A stretch of 64,000 bases of DNA from Escherichia whittamii (GTDB taxonomy: Bacteria; Pseudomonadota; Gammaproteobacteria; Enterobacterales; Enterobacteriaceae), in NCBI RefSeq assembly GCF_014836715.1, contig NZ_JACSQI010000001.1:372232-436231 (forward strand), in the 5' to 3' direction. Positions 46,251 to 57,147 of the stretch are shown here, piece by piece. Both the position numbers and the translations under genes were made by a program. Each line of letters opens with the position of its first letter. Within the stretch, counting starts at the first letter, position 1. The notes beneath the pieces were generated by a model. That model searched no databases. It was not told where the DNA came from and worked only from the letters and a program-made list of their open reading frames with translations.

Positions 46251-47414
46251 TTAACCCGCAATGTAGTGCGGAACAAAACGCGAAGTGTCCTTAGTGATCA
46301 GCGTGTTATCTTCGCGGATGCCCATACCGCACGCTTCATCATCGACAATCCAGCTACCAATCAGCGTGTAACTATCGCCAAATCGCGGTAGCGGTTGAAA
46401 CGCCTGATAGATCATCGGTTCATCGGCGTAATCGCCATCTGCATGGTCAACGACATTATTCTTGCCGTCAAAAATGGTGACGTTACCACCTTCACGCGAA
46501 TAGATCGGTTTACGTACGTAGCTTTCGCCAGCGGCAATCTGCGGTGTCTCGCCATCGAACCAGGACGCCAGAAGATTAGGATGACCAGGAAAGAAGCGCC
46601 AAAGCAGCGGCATTAACCCTTTGTTGCTCAAAATACTTTTCCATAACGGTTCCACCCACTGCTCACGACGTTTGCGCAGAAGAGGACCGTTATCATCACG
46701 CATCATCCACTCCAGCGGATAAAGCTTAAATGCGCGCTGGATGACGTTATCATCAAGATCGGTCAGCACGCCGCCGACGCCCAAACCGAGATCTTCAATG
46801 TAGATAAACCGAGACTCCTGCCCTGCCTGCTGGGCGCAGTCCTGCAAATACAACACGGTTGTCCTGTCTTCGTCAGTATCCTGACAACAGCAAAAATAAA
46901 ACGGCTCCCGACTATAAAGCTCACTAAAGCGCGAGATCAGGCATTCCTGAATGGCATTGTATTGATCGGCATCACGCGGAATAACGCCGTTTCGCCGGGC
47001 ATCTTCCAGCCACAACCACTGGAAATAAGCCGACTCGTACAATGAAGTTGGCGTATCGGCGTTGTACTCCAGCAGCTTAACCGGCGCATTACCACACCAG
47101 GCAAAATCCATACGGCCATACAGCGAAGGATCGCGTGCGCGCCAGCTTTCAGCAATCACATCCCAGTACAGCGGTGGGATCGCCAGTTGCGTCAGGATCT
47201 GTTCATCTTTAACCGCGCGCTCCACCACATCGAGGCACATCTGGTGCAGTTCCGCAGTGGGCTTTTCGATCAGCTCTTCAATCTGGCGCAGGGTAAATCG
47301 GTAGGCCCGACTCTCATCCCAATAGATTTCATTATCGATGATATGAAAGTCGAAACCGTTATTGGCGGCGATCTGGTCAAGATCCCGCCGCACAGGAACA
47401 TTGTGTCTCAGCAT
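46251..47414 (-). CDS. yjfC: YjfC, ATP-grasp glutathionylspermidine-synthetase-like ligase
   Basis: This 387-residue protein matches the C-terminal synthetase domain of Gsp and is a paralogue of YgiC. Typical segments are EYNADTPTSLYES, RKPIYSREGGNVTI (ATP-binding) and SWIVDDEACGMGIRE. It should form an amide bond, but glutathionylspermidine activity is not shown and the peptide or amine substrate is unknown. The ATG at 47414 gives the K-12 length. It starts 2 bases after the yjfM stop, as the last gene of yjfIJKLMC. Confidence 0.94.
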   Translation of the reverse strand: MLRHNVPVRRDLDQIAANNGFDFHIIDNEIYWDESRAYRFTLRQIEELIEKPTAELHQMCLDVVERAVKDEQILTQLAIPPLYWDVIAESWRARDPSLYGRMDFAWCGNAPVKLLEYNADTPTSLYESAYFQWLWLEDARRNGVIPRDADQYNAIQECLISRFSELYSREPFYFCCCQDTDEDRTTVLYLQDCAQQAGQESRFIYIEDLGLGVGGVLTDLDDNVIQRAFKLYPLEWMMRDDNGPLLRKRREQWVEPLWKSILSNKGLMPLLWRFFPGHPNLLASWFDGETPQIAAGESYVRKPIYSREGGNVTIFDGKNNVVDHADGDYADEPMIYQAFQPLPRFGDSYTLIGSWIVDDEACGMGIREDNTLITKDTSRFVPHYIAG

Positions 47415-47416
47415 GA

Positions 47417-48055
47417 TTAGCCTCCCCAATGCCCGCGGGCACTGGACGAGCGACCATAGCCGCCGCGAGAAACAGTCGAGGCTTTTTTGGTGGTAAAACC
47501 ACCAGTAGAGTAAGACTCTTTTTTACCAGAGCCGGAGCGCCAGGAGTAATCACCGGAAGTATTGCGCCAGACGGGTCGCGAAGCAAATGAGGATCCGCCG
47601 CTGTTATAGACGAACTGCTCATCGCGATCTTTACGAATAACCCGGCTTAACAAAAATCCAGAAACGACCGGGATCCAACTCTGTTCGATATTGTCGTAAT
47701 AGCAATTTTGATACTTAGACTGACAATTTTGCTGAGTCATATTCTTCGGTACATCGGCATAAAATGCCGCTTTGGCGTTGTTCCAGCCACGCGCGCAAAT
47801 GTCTGCATTATTACCGTCATCAATACAATCCTGCACTGTCGAATAAAACGTTCCGTCACCGTCGTTATCGACATCGCTACTTTCACTCCATCCTTTGATC
47901 ACTAAAAAAACTGCGCCGCCCATAATCGCCAGCGTGAGATATTTTTGTGCGTAGCGATTGCGACGTGGCTCAAAAGGATTATTGGGTCTACCAATGCGAC
48001 TGATCGCTCCGTGACCAATTTTACTGTTATTTCTTGATTTGCGTTTTCTGGCCAT
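47417..48055 (-). CDS. yjfM: YjfM, DUF1190 (YgiB-like) membrane-associated protein
   Basis: This 212-residue protein has an N-terminal basic segment, one membrane helix (YLTLAIMGGAVFLVIKGW, about residues 39-56), a Cys-rich stretch (DCIDDGNNADICARGW, NCQSKYQNCYY) and a low-complexity Gly/Ser/Arg-rich C terminus. DUF1190 proteins pair with YgiC-type ligases elsewhere (ygiB-ygiC), supporting joint function with YjfC. The function is unknown. Confidence 0.92.
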   Translation of the reverse strand: MARKRKSRNNSKIGHGAISRIGRPNNPFEPRRNRYAQKYLTLAIMGGAVFLVIKGWSESSDVDNDGDGTFYSTVQDCIDDGNNADICARGWNNAKAAFYADVPKNMTQQNCQSKYQNCYYDNIEQSWIPVVSGFLLSRVIRKDRDEQFVYNSGGSSFASRPVWRNTSGDYSWRSGSGKKESYSTGGFTTKKASTVSRGGYGRSSSARGHWGG

Positions 48056-48064
48056 GATCGTCCA

Positions 48065-48463
48065 TTACCATGTCATACAAGCTGCGTTAAAAATACCGCC
48101 AGCCAGCGCGGCGGTTCCCATAAACATTCCTGCCGCAGTGTTGTGATTAATAATTTTATCGCTTAATGCCGGCATATAAAGTCTGACGCCAGCAAAAACG
48201 AGTAACTGAATCACCAGAGCGATACCCCCCCAGGCGAAATAATCCGGGATGCTCACCGCGTTAATTGCCGCACTGGATAACGGGATCACGTAGCCCAACA
48301 ATGTACCGCTGAACGCCAGCGACGCCGCAGTGTTATTATTCTTGATCAACTGCCATTCATTATGCGGAGTAATTTTGGAATAGATAAAAAGAAAAACGAT
48401 TACCATCGCCACGCCGATAAAAAAATAGGCGCTAAAAGCAAGGAGTGAATCCAGTATATGCAT
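48065..48463 (-). CDS. yjfL: YjfL, DUF350 inner-membrane protein
   Basis: This 132-residue protein has four predicted membrane helices and the two DUF350 repeats (SLLAFSAYFFIGVAMVIVFLF and NTAASLAFSGTLLGY). DUF350 proteins often accompany PspA-like and ATP-grasp genes. The ATG at 48463 (MHILDSLL) follows AGGGACG; the longer frame from 48544 overlaps yjfK and was rejected. Confidence 0.92.
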   Translation of the reverse strand: MHILDSLLAFSAYFFIGVAMVIVFLFIYSKITPHNEWQLIKNNNTAASLAFSGTLLGYVIPLSSAAINAVSIPDYFAWGGIALVIQLLVFAGVRLYMPALSDKIINHNTAAGMFMGTAALAGGIFNAACMTW

Positions 48464-48480
48464 TATAAACGTCCCTGTAA

Positions 48481-49140
48481 TTAACCAATAATATGAAGTG
48501 ATGTCAGTGGGATATCGACACCCAGAGCGCGCGAAAATAGCCACTCCGGCTCGCCGAGATCGTTAAAAGATTCCTCACCATTTAAAAGCAAATATTCGTA
48601 AGTATCTTCGGTCACTTGCCGTTGGTAGCCCATGGTAAAATTATGCACTTCCCATTTGGCATGGTTTTGATTTTCTACTTTTTCCAGCATGTAGACGGGT
48701 TCAATATTTCCCGGTTCTTCGCTGTTAAAAAATCTCTGCCAGCATTTTTCCTGCCAGTTTAAGGTTATCGCCCCCATCGCTTTGGCGTTGATCGCCTCGC
48801 GCCAGTAACTCTCTTTGCTGATGCCGTAGCTCTCTTCGTAGACAAAGAGCTTGATATCATCAATGTCATCAATATCTTCGCCGCCAGTAGTATTGATTTG
48901 CAGAAATTCATCGCCCGAAGTGTAGTAGCGGAAAATCTGGCTACCACCGCCCAGATCGATGTGGCTGACGGCGGCCACTGTGTATTCTTCCCCCGGCAAC
49001 GCAATCAGCAATTCATCTTCCAGTAAACGAAACGCTAATGTGTCGAGCGTAAAGCCACTATTGAGATGGAGTCCCAGCGGACCGCGAGTAATAGCAGGCT
49101 TATCATCCTTGCCAAACAGGCGCTGGAAAAAACCAGACAT
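48481..49140 (-). CDS. yjfK: YjfK, DUF2491 protein
   Basis: This 219-residue cytoplasmic protein belongs to the DUF2491 family. It has no signal peptide or membrane segment and no recognised catalytic motif. It is rich in acidic and aromatic residues (GGEDIDDIDDIKLFVYEESYG). It sits between yjfJ and yjfL on the same strand. AAGGAT precedes the ATG. Length matches K-12. Confidence 0.92.
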   Translation of the reverse strand: MSGFFQRLFGKDDKPAITRGPLGLHLNSGFTLDTLAFRLLEDELLIALPGEEYTVAAVSHIDLGGGSQIFRYYTSGDEFLQINTTGGEDIDDIDDIKLFVYEESYGISKESYWREAINAKAMGAITLNWQEKCWQRFFNSEEPGNIEPVYMLEKVENQNHAKWEVHNFTMGYQRQVTEDTYEYLLLNGEESFNDLGEPEWLFSRALGVDIPLTSLHIIG

Positions 49141-49190
49141 ATTTTATCCTTAAAATAGTTGCCAGTCTTTTAGTAAGGCTGGCAAAAAAA

Positions 49191-49889
49191 TTACTCGCCC
49201 TGTTGGCGTTGCAGTCTTGCCAGCACATCCTGGGCGCTGCTTTTATTGGTGCCGCCAATTCCGGCTTCCGCCAGCTTTTCGTCAAGGTCGCGACCGTCTG
49301 CGACTTTTTCCAGCTGTGCGGCGGCATCCAGTCGAGCCTGACGTTCAGCCTGACGCGTTTGCAGGCGTTTTAATGACTCTGCCGCTGTCGAAACGCTGGA
49401 AGAGGCGCCAACGGTCGAGGTCGTTACGGCCTGCTGCGCACGCTGCATGGCTTCAGTCGCTTTAACGACTTCCATTTGTTGCTCAAATTGGGCAATACGC
49501 TGTGCCGTCGCCGCAACGGCTTTTTCCACGCCATCGCGGGAGACTTCCAGATTCGACAATACTTGTTCTTCAGCGGTAATGAGATTCTCAAGGCGGGCGA
49601 TTTCTTCAGCGACTTCGTTAATCAACGACGGATTAACGTTCTTATTTAACGCTTCCAGCGCACGGGCTTCCAGACCAGCTTTACGTTCGCGTAAATCTTT
49701 CAGTTTGTCGTTGCTTAATTTCACTCGCGCCAGCAGATCGACGCGCGATTTTCCAGCTTTATCCAGTTCAGCTTTAGCGTCGCGAATATGTTGCTCCAGC
49801 ATCCGTACACCCTGAGTTTCTTCAATGGATTCTTCTGCCTGAGAGATAAAAGATTTACCCAGCGTAAATAAACTTTTTAAAATCCCCAT
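49191..49889 (-). CDS. yjfJ: YjfJ, PspA/IM30-family membrane-stress protein
   Basis: This 232-residue coiled-coil protein matches PspA/Vipp1 (residues 1-200: ILKSLFTLGKSFISQAEES, then long helices). Such proteins form ESCRT-III-like assemblies that support damaged membranes. It lacks the nearby psp genes and is instead embedded in yjfIJKLMC. AAGGAAAAG precedes the ATG. The C-terminal tail is shorter and acidic (DEKLAEAGIGG). Confidence 0.93.
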   Translation of the reverse strand: MGILKSLFTLGKSFISQAEESIEETQGVRMLEQHIRDAKAELDKAGKSRVDLLARVKLSNDKLKDLRERKAGLEARALEALNKNVNPSLINEVAEEIARLENLITAEEQVLSNLEVSRDGVEKAVAATAQRIAQFEQQMEVVKATEAMQRAQQAVTTSTVGASSSVSTAAESLKRLQTRQAERQARLDAAAQLEKVADGRDLDEKLAEAGIGGTNKSSAQDVLARLQRQQGE

Positions 49890-49907
49890 AAATACTTTTC
49901 CTTGTAA

Positions 49908-50309
49908 TTAGTGTGAATATTCTTCAGTAATTTCAGCCAGATCCAATGCGTTATCCACCAGCGTGGTTATCTCCAGCAGGATGTCTTCAAGGGAAGATTT
50001 AAGCGATAACGCCCCGAAAACGATGTAATACTCTTCCTGTTGCACACTGGAGATCCCCACCGATGACAGCGGCATAATCTTCTGATTTCTTAATAAAAAG
50101 GTATTAAATTCATCCGGATTGCTGATACAACTTACCGGGCAAATAAAAGTTTCGATAATCATCTGGCGGGAAGTAAAAAGAATATTGATCTGCAAATCGC
50201 CATAATCATTCATTTTAATAATTAATGCGTTTTCGCTATTCGTTATATCAATATTTTGTTCAGGTACAGTTTGCAGCGCCGTCGCCAGCGCCAACGGATT
50301 CCATGTCAT
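49908..50309 (-). CDS. yjfI: YjfI, DUF2170 protein
   Basis: This 133-residue cytoplasmic protein belongs to the DUF2170 family, which is found with PspA-like genes. It has no membrane segment and no catalytic motif that I recognise. It leads the yjfIJKLMC cluster and its promoter should lie in the AT-rich 50310-50390 stretch. Length matches K-12. Confidence 0.9.
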   Translation of the reverse strand: MTWNPLALATALQTVPEQNIDITNSENALIIKMNDYGDLQINILFTSRQMIIETFICPVSCISNPDEFNTFLLRNQKIMPLSSVGISSVQQEEYYIVFGALSLKSSLEDILLEITTLVDNALDLAEITEEYSH

Positions 50310-50390
50310 ATATTATTCCATATAGATTAAAGTTAATTATTAATAAAATGAATATTTGTAGAGCGTAATTATCTTACCAGCTATAGATAA

Positions 50391-50420
50391 AAAAAAACCA
50401 TCCAAATCTGGATGGTTTTT
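50391..50420 (-). terminator. rlmB/rnr operon terminator
   Basis: AACCATCC at 50396-50403 pairs with GGATGGTT at 50410-50417, followed on the minus strand by TTTTTTTTT. It lies 16 bases after the rlmB stop. Confidence 0.9.
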
Positions 50421-50435
50421 CTTAAATCAGAGGGA

Positions 50436-51167
50436 TTAGCTGCGCTGACGCACCGCTTCAAATAAGCAAATTCCGGTCGCAACCGAAACGTTCAGCGAAG
50501 AAACGCTTCCGGCCATCGGGATGCTGATCAACTCATCGCAATGTTCACGGGTCAGGCGACGCATACCTTCACCTTCTGCGCCCATTACCAGCGCCAGGCG
50601 CCCGGTCATTTTGCTCTGATAGAGCGTGTGATCCGCTTCACCTGCCGTACCGACGATCCAGATATTCTCTTCCTGCAACATACGCATAGTGCGCGCCAGG
50701 TTGGTCACCCGAATTAGCGGAACACTTTCTGCCGCGCCGCAGGCCACTTTTTTCGCCGTGGCGTTGAGCTGTGCAGAGCGATCTTTCGGCACAATTACCG
50801 CATGAACGCCAGCAGCATCCGCGCTACGCAGGCACGCACCGAGATTATGCGGATCGGTTACACCGTCGAGGATCAGCAGGAACGGTTGATCGAGCGAAGC
50901 GATCAGATCCGGCAGATCGTTTTCCTGATACTGCCGTCCAGGCTTCACGCGGGCGATAATGCCCTGATGCACGGCACCGTCGCTTTTCTCGTCGAGATAT
51001 TGCCGATTTGCCAACTGGATAACCACGCCCTGAGACTCAAGGGCGTGAATCAGCGGTAACAGACGTTTATCTTCACGGCCTTTTAAAATAAAGACTTCCT
51101 GAAAACGTTCAGGGGCGCGCTCCAGCAGGGCCTGCACTGCGTGGATGCCGTAAATCATTTCGCTCAT
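50436..51167 (-). CDS. rlmB: RlmB, 23S rRNA (guanosine-2251-2'-O)-methyltransferase
   Basis: This 243-residue SPOUT enzyme methylates G2251 in the peptidyl-transferase loop. The knotted C-terminal domain carries [23 protein letters not shown] and [19 protein letters not shown], the three SpoU motifs. It follows rnr by 180 bases that hold a BIME. The length matches K-12. Confidence 0.97.
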
Positions 51168-51191
51168 TAATGTACTCGTTGTTTACGTTTT

Positions 51192-51300
51192 GCCTGATGC
51201 GCTACGCTTATCAGGCCTACATGATCCCTGCAATATATTGAATTTGCGTGATTATGTAGGCCGGATAAGGCGTTCACGCCGCATCCGGCATGAACAAAGC
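51192..51300. repeat. BIME between rnr and rlmB, inverted twin of the one at 21413
   Basis: It reads GCCTGATGCGCTACGCTTAT, then TGCAATATATTGAATTTGCG, then GTAGGCCGGATAAGGCGTTC and ends AACAAAGC. Allowing for orientation it matches 21413-21522 over about 110 bases, spacer included. It lies in the middle of the rnr-rlmB transcript. Confidence 0.9.
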
Positions 51301-51347
51301 GCATTTTGTCAGCAATCTGACCCTCTTCTGTTTGAAGAGGGTATTGA

Positions 51348-53789
51348 TCACTCTGCCACTTTTTTCTTCGCCGCACGCTTCGCTTTGGTCGCAGCGGCTA
51401 TTTTTTGTGTTTTAGCCGATGGCTTTTTCGCTTTTTTCGCGTCTTTCTTCACCGCTTTCGGCTTCGCTTTTTTCTCACCACGGAAGGCGCTATCTGGCTC
51501 AAAGTTTACCTTTTTGCCTACCTGACGACGCTTACCGCCTTTTTTGCCGGCATCGCCTTTTTTCGCTTTCTCGCGCGCGGTTTTACCAACGTTACGTGGT
51601 GCGCGTTCACTGGAGATCAGACTAAAGTCGATTTTGCGCTCGTCCATATTAACCGCTTCGACGCGAACTTCCACGCGGTCGCCCAGGCGGTAAGTCTGAC
51701 CACTGGATTCGCCCATCAGACGTTGACCCACCTGGTCAAAGCGATAGTAGTCGTTGTCCAACGAAGAGACGTGGACCAGACCATCAATGAACAGGTCATC
51801 CAGGCGGACAAAGAAGCCGAAGCCAGTAACGCTGGCAATCACGCCTTTAAAGACGTTACCTACCTGGTCGAGCATGAAGTCACACTTCAGCCAGTCAGCC
51901 ACATCGCGCGTTGCTTCATCGGCACGACGTTCTGCCATCGAACAGTGCTGGCCCAGTTGCAGCATCTCTTCCATCGAATAATGGTAGCCACCGGTTTCAG
52001 TGGTGTTGCCCTGATGCCCCTGCTCTTTCGCCAGCAGATACTTAATGGCGCGGTGCAGCGTAAGGTCAGGATAACGACGAATCGGCGAGGTAAAGTGCGC
52101 ATAGGACTGCAATGCCAGACCGAAGTGACCGCGGTTTTCCGGATCGTAAATCGCCTGTTTCATCGAGCGCAGCAGCATAGTTTGCAGCATCTCTGCGTCA
52201 GGACGGTCGGCAACAGACTCCAGCAGTTCCGCGTAGTCACGCGGTTCCGGCTTATTACCCCCCGGCAGTTCCAGCCCCAGCTCCGCCAGCACTGAACGGA
52301 AAGAGGTAATCGCTTCGGTGCTCGGCTTGTCGTGAATACGGAACAGTGCCGGTTCTTTAGCTTTCTCAACGAAACGCGCCGCCGAGATATTCGCCAGAAT
52401 CATGCACTCTTCAATTAACTTGTGTGCGTCGTTACGCTGAGTCTGTTCGATACGCTCAATACGGCGTTCAGCGTTGAAAATAAACTTCGCTTCTTCGCTC
52501 TCAAACGAGATCCCACCGCGTTCTTCACGGGCTTTATCCAGCACTTTATAGAGGTTATGCAGCTCTTCGAGATGCTTAACCAGCGGCGCGTACTGCTCGC
52601 GCAGATCCTGATCGCCCTGCAGAATATGCCAGACTTTGGTGTAGGTCAGACGCGCGTGAGAGCTCATCACCGCTTCGTAGAATTTGTAGCCAGTCAGGCG
52701 ACCTTTCGACGAAATCGTCATCTCGCACACCATACACAGGCGATCTACCTGCGGGTTGAGCGAGCACAGGCCGTTAGAGAGCACTTCCGGCAGCATCGGG
52801 ATAACCTGTGACGGGAAGTAGACCGAAGTACCACGGTTACGCGCTTCGCTGTCCAGCGGTGTTGGCGGACGCACATAGTAACTGACGTCGGCAATTGCGA
52901 CCCACAAACGCCAACCGCCGCCGCGTTTTTTCTCGCAGTAAACCGCATCGTCAAAGTCACGGGCGTCTTCGCCATCAATGGTGACCAGCGGTAAATCGCG
53001 CAGATCAACACGGCCAGCTTTTGCTTCTTCCGGCACTTCTTCTTTCAGCCCGGCAACCTGTTGCTCAACAGCCTGCGGCCAGATGTACGGAATTTCATGG
53101 GTGCGCAGAGCGATATCGACCGCCATGCCAGTACCCATGTTATCGCCAAGCACTTCGACGATTTTACCCACCGCTTTGGTACGGCGAGTCGGGCGTTGAG
53201 TCAGTTCGACAACGACCACAAAGCCCATCCGCGCGCCCATGATCTGATCGGGCGGGATTAAAATATCGAAGCTCAGACGGCTATCATCAGGAACCACAAA
53301 GCCGACGCCCGCTTCGGTAAAATAGCGGCCAACAATCTGGCTGTTTTTTGGCACCAGTACGCGGACTATTCGCGCTTCACGGCGGCCTTTACGGTCAGCA
53401 CCCAGCGGTTGCGCCAGCACCTGATCGCCATGAATGCAGGTTTTCATCTGCTCGCTGGAGAGATACAAATCATCTTTACGTCCTTCAACCCGTAGAAAGC
53501 CGTAGCCATCACGGTGGCCAATAACGGTACCTTTCACCAGGTCGAGGCGTTCCGGCAGCGCATAGCACTGACGGCGGGTGAAGACCAGTTGACCGTCGCG
53601 CTCCATCGCGCGCAGGCGGCGACGCAGGCCTTCAAGCTGCTCTTCGCCTTCAATGTGCAGTTCTACTGCCAGCTCATCACGGCTGGCCGGTTTTTCACGC
53701 TTGGTTAAATGTTCGAGGATAAATTCCCGACTAGGGATGGGATTCGCGTATTTTTCAGCTTCGCGTTCCTGGAAAGGATCTTGTGACAT
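51348..53789 (-). CDS. rnr: RNase R, 3'-5' exoribonuclease
   Basis: This 813-residue processive exonuclease degrades structured RNA, including defective rRNA and tmRNA-tagged mRNA. Domains are an N-terminal helix-turn-helix, two cold-shock domains (about 85-220), the RNB catalytic core with [15 protein letters not shown] (Asp residues binding magnesium), an S1 domain (about 645-725) and a Lys/Arg-rich tail. The ATG at 53789 ([12 protein letters not shown]) follows GGAGG; the 14-codon upstream extension was rejected. It follows nsrR in the same transcript. Confidence 0.97.
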   Translation of the reverse strand: MSQDPFQEREAEKYANPIPSREFILEHLTKREKPASRDELAVELHIEGEEQLEGLRRRLRAMERDGQLVFTRRQCYALPERLDLVKGTVIGHRDGYGFLRVEGRKDDLYLSSEQMKTCIHGDQVLAQPLGADRKGRREARIVRVLVPKNSQIVGRYFTEAGVGFVVPDDSRLSFDILIPPDQIMGARMGFVVVVELTQRPTRRTKAVGKIVEVLGDNMGTGMAVDIALRTHEIPYIWPQAVEQQVAGLKEEVPEEAKAGRVDLRDLPLVTIDGEDARDFDDAVYCEKKRGGGWRLWVAIADVSYYVRPPTPLDSEARNRGTSVYFPSQVIPMLPEVLSNGLCSLNPQVDRLCMVCEMTISSKGRLTGYKFYEAVMSSHARLTYTKVWHILQGDQDLREQYAPLVKHLEELHNLYKVLDKAREERGGISFESEEAKFIFNAERRIERIEQTQRNDAHKLIEECMILANISAARFVEKAKEPALFRIHDKPSTEAITSFRSVLAELGLELPGGNKPEPRDYAELLESVADRPDAEMLQTMLLRSMKQAIYDPENRGHFGLALQSYAHFTSPIRRYPDLTLHRAIKYLLAKEQGHQGNTTETGGYHYSMEEMLQLGQHCSMAERRADEATRDVADWLKCDFMLDQVGNVFKGVIASVTGFGFFVRLDDLFIDGLVHVSSLDNDYYRFDQVGQRLMGESSGQTYRLGDRVEVRVEAVNMDERKIDFSLISSERAPRNVGKTAREKAKKGDAGKKGGKRRQVGKKVNFEPDSAFRGEKKAKPKAVKKDAKKAKKPSAKTQKIAAATKAKRAAKKKVAE

Positions 53790-53827
53790 CTCGGTTCCTC
53801 CGTTGTCATCTCTGATGAAGATTTTCG

Positions 53828-54253
53828 TCACTCCACCAGCAATAATTTATAAAGCGGTTGATTCTCTTCAACCAAATCGGCAAGCGTGTAGTTATCCAGT
53901 TCCGTAAGAAAACTTTGCACGGCCTTAGAAAGTGCCTGCTTCAACCGACAGGCAGGTGTAATGTGGCAAAACTCACTGCTGCAATTCACCAGAGATAAGG
54001 GTTCCAGCTCGCGCACCACATCACCAATACGTATCGCACTCGCCGGTTTACCAAGACGAATGCCGCCATTTTTTCCACGAACAGCAGTCACGTAGCCGGC
54101 ACGACTAAGTTGATTGATTATTTTGACCATATGATTACGGGAGACGCCGTAGACGTCAGTCACTTCAGAAATACTGGTCATCCGCCCTTCTGGCAATGAT
54201 GCCATATAGATCAGCGCGCGTAATCCGTAATCAGTGAAACTCGTTAACTGCAC
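53828..54253 (-). CDS. nsrR: NsrR, nitric-oxide-sensing Rrf2-family repressor
   Basis: This 141-residue repressor has a winged helix with recognition region [19 protein letters not shown] and cysteines at 91, 96 and 102 that hold an iron-sulfur cluster. Nitric oxide reacts with the cluster and releases DNA. The start is GTG at 54253 after GAGG, giving the K-12 length; an ATG at 54316 gives an unrelated extension. Its target ytfE with a consensus site is in the same window. It is transcribed with rnr and rlmB. Confidence 0.96.
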
Positions 54254-54459
54254 ATCAACCTCAAAAAAGGGAAATCGGGAAAAAATACATTTATATTGAT
54301 GATAAACCAGCCACAAGCTGTGTCGCTAATTTATTTCAGTTTGGGGAAGGAAAAAAGCGAGGATTTAACACTGTGTCGGATAGCGTAATAGCTTACCCGA
54401 CACAGCAATGTATCACACTGTTAGCCCAGCAGGCAAAATATCTGCCGGGCGTACCAGAA

Positions 54460-55761
<1,302 letters not shown>

Positions 55762-55764
55762 TCA

Positions 55765-55781
55765 AAATCACCGTTTGCTTA
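55765..55781 (-). promoter_or_regulatory. Possible PurR site upstream of purA
   Basis: On the minus strand AAGCAAACGGTGATTTT begins with the PurR half-site GCAAACG, but the second half is poor. It lies about 7 bases before the purA start. PurR control of purA is established in E. coli; this exact placement is my reading. Confidence 0.4.
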
Positions 55782-55861
55782 AAAATGGATTCTACCATCG
55801 CTTTTTCAGAGTTACAGCACTTTTTGCATCCAAAAATGACCTTAGTCAGTCTATTTTTTGT

Positions 55862-56059
55862 TCAGCCAATCGTTTTCCTCAACATGTAGTAGACCACAAC
55901 GCCCGCAACCACAAGTCCACCACCAAAACGACGTAAAATATTATCGGGTAAATTAGTCATTGCGGAAATCATCTTTTTCCACGCCTGTGGGTAAAGCATC
56001 GGCCCTAAACCTTCCAGCACCAAAACCAGAGCAAGCGCCAGCCAGATTGTCGAATTCAT
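55862..56059 (-). CDS. yjeT: YjeT, DUF2065 small inner-membrane protein
   Basis: This 65-residue protein has two predicted helices (IWLALALVLVLEGLGPMLYP and GGLVVAGVVVYYMLR) and belongs to DUF2065. It follows hflC, after a hairpin, as in other enterobacteria. The function is unknown. GGATAATG precedes the start. Length matches K-12. Confidence 0.9.
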   Translation of the reverse strand: MNSTIWLALALVLVLEGLGPMLYPQAWKKMISAMTNLPDNILRRFGGGLVVAGVVVYYMLRKTIG

Positions 56060-56074
56060 TCATTATCCTTATAG

Positions 56075-56118
56075 AAAAAGAAAACCACCGACATCCCTGA
56101 GGATGCGGTGGTTTTATT
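56075..56118 (-). terminator. hflC terminator
   Basis: AAAACCACCG at 56081-56090 pairs perfectly with CGGTGGTTTT at 56106-56115, with an inner CATCC/GGATG pair, and T runs on the minus strand. It lies 26 bases after the hflC stop. Confidence 0.88.
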
Positions 56119-56140
56119 CACCTGTACCGCGGTCGTTATC

Positions 56141-57145
56141 TTAACGCGTCGTGGAGCTCGGCGTCTTCATGTAGCGGAAGAAATCGCTGTCCGGGCTCAT
56201 GACCATCACGTCCTGATTGCCAGAGAAGCTGTTCTCATAAGCACGCAGGCTACGAATGAACGCATAGAAGTCCGGATCTTTGCTGAATGCGTCTGCAAAC
56301 AGCTTGGCAGCTTCAGCATCGCCTTCACCGCGCATGATACGGCCCTGACGCTCTGCTTCTGCCAGCGTTCTGGTGACTTCATAGTCAGCAGTCGCACGCA
56401 GTTTTTCTGCTTCTTCCTGACCTTGTGAACGATGACGACGTGCTACCGCTTCACGCTCGGCGCGCATACGGTTGTAGATCGCTTCAGACACTTCGGTCGG
56501 CAGGTTGATCTGCTTAATACGCACATCGACAACTTCAATACCCAGCGCCGCCATACTGTTCGGGTTGATGACCGGAACTTTGCCCTTCGTCTCAGCCGTC
56601 ACGCGCTCTGCCGCTTCAGCAATGGCGTTATCTGCCGCAGGGGTAGTAACTTCATCTTCTGTACCCGCAGAACCGGAGTTCAGCGCGTCACGCACTTCCA
56701 GGGTCAGGCGACCACGGGAGTCGGTGACGATGTCTTTCACGTCCAGGCGACCAATTTCAGAACGCAGACGGTCAGAGAACTTACGTTTCAACAGCACTTC
56801 CGCTTGCGAAATGTCGCCACCGCCCGTTGCCAGGTAGTAACGACTGAAATCGCTGATGCGCCATTTGATGTAAGAATCGACGATCAGGTCTTTCTTCTCT
56901 TTGGTCACAAAGCGGTCGGCCTGGTTGTCCATGGTCTGAATACGCGCGTCGAGCATTTTCACCGTTTCAATAAACGGTATCTTGAAATGCAGACCCGGCT
57001 CATAAACCAGAGGTTTGTTGTCATCGTCACGCAGTACCTTACCAAAACGCAGCGTAATACCGCGCTCACCTTCTTTGACGACAAAGACAGACATGTAAAG
57101 CACTACCAGCACGATGATGATAATCGCGATAACTGACTTACGCAT
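56141..57145 (-). CDS. hflC: HflC, subunit of the HflKC modulator of FtsH
   Basis: This 334-residue SPFH/band-7 protein has one N-terminal membrane anchor (SVIAIIIIVLVVLYMSVFVV) and a periplasmic stomatin-like domain with a coiled coil (AEREAVARRHRSQGQEEAEKL). With HflK it forms a cage round FtsH that limits access of membrane substrates. It starts 2 bases after hflK. Length matches K-12. Confidence 0.97.
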   Translation of the reverse strand: MRKSVIAIIIIVLVVLYMSVFVVKEGERGITLRFGKVLRDDDNKPLVYEPGLHFKIPFIETVKMLDARIQTMDNQADRFVTKEKKDLIVDSYIKWRISDFSRYYLATGGGDISQAEVLLKRKFSDRLRSEIGRLDVKDIVTDSRGRLTLEVRDALNSGSAGTEDEVTTPAADNAIAEAAERVTAETKGKVPVINPNSMAALGIEVVDVRIKQINLPTEVSEAIYNRMRAEREAVARRHRSQGQEEAEKLRATADYEVTRTLAEAERQGRIMRGEGDAEAAKLFADAFSKDPDFYAFIRSLRAYENSFSGNQDVMVMSPDSDFFRYMKTPSSTTR

Positions 57146-57147
57146 CG

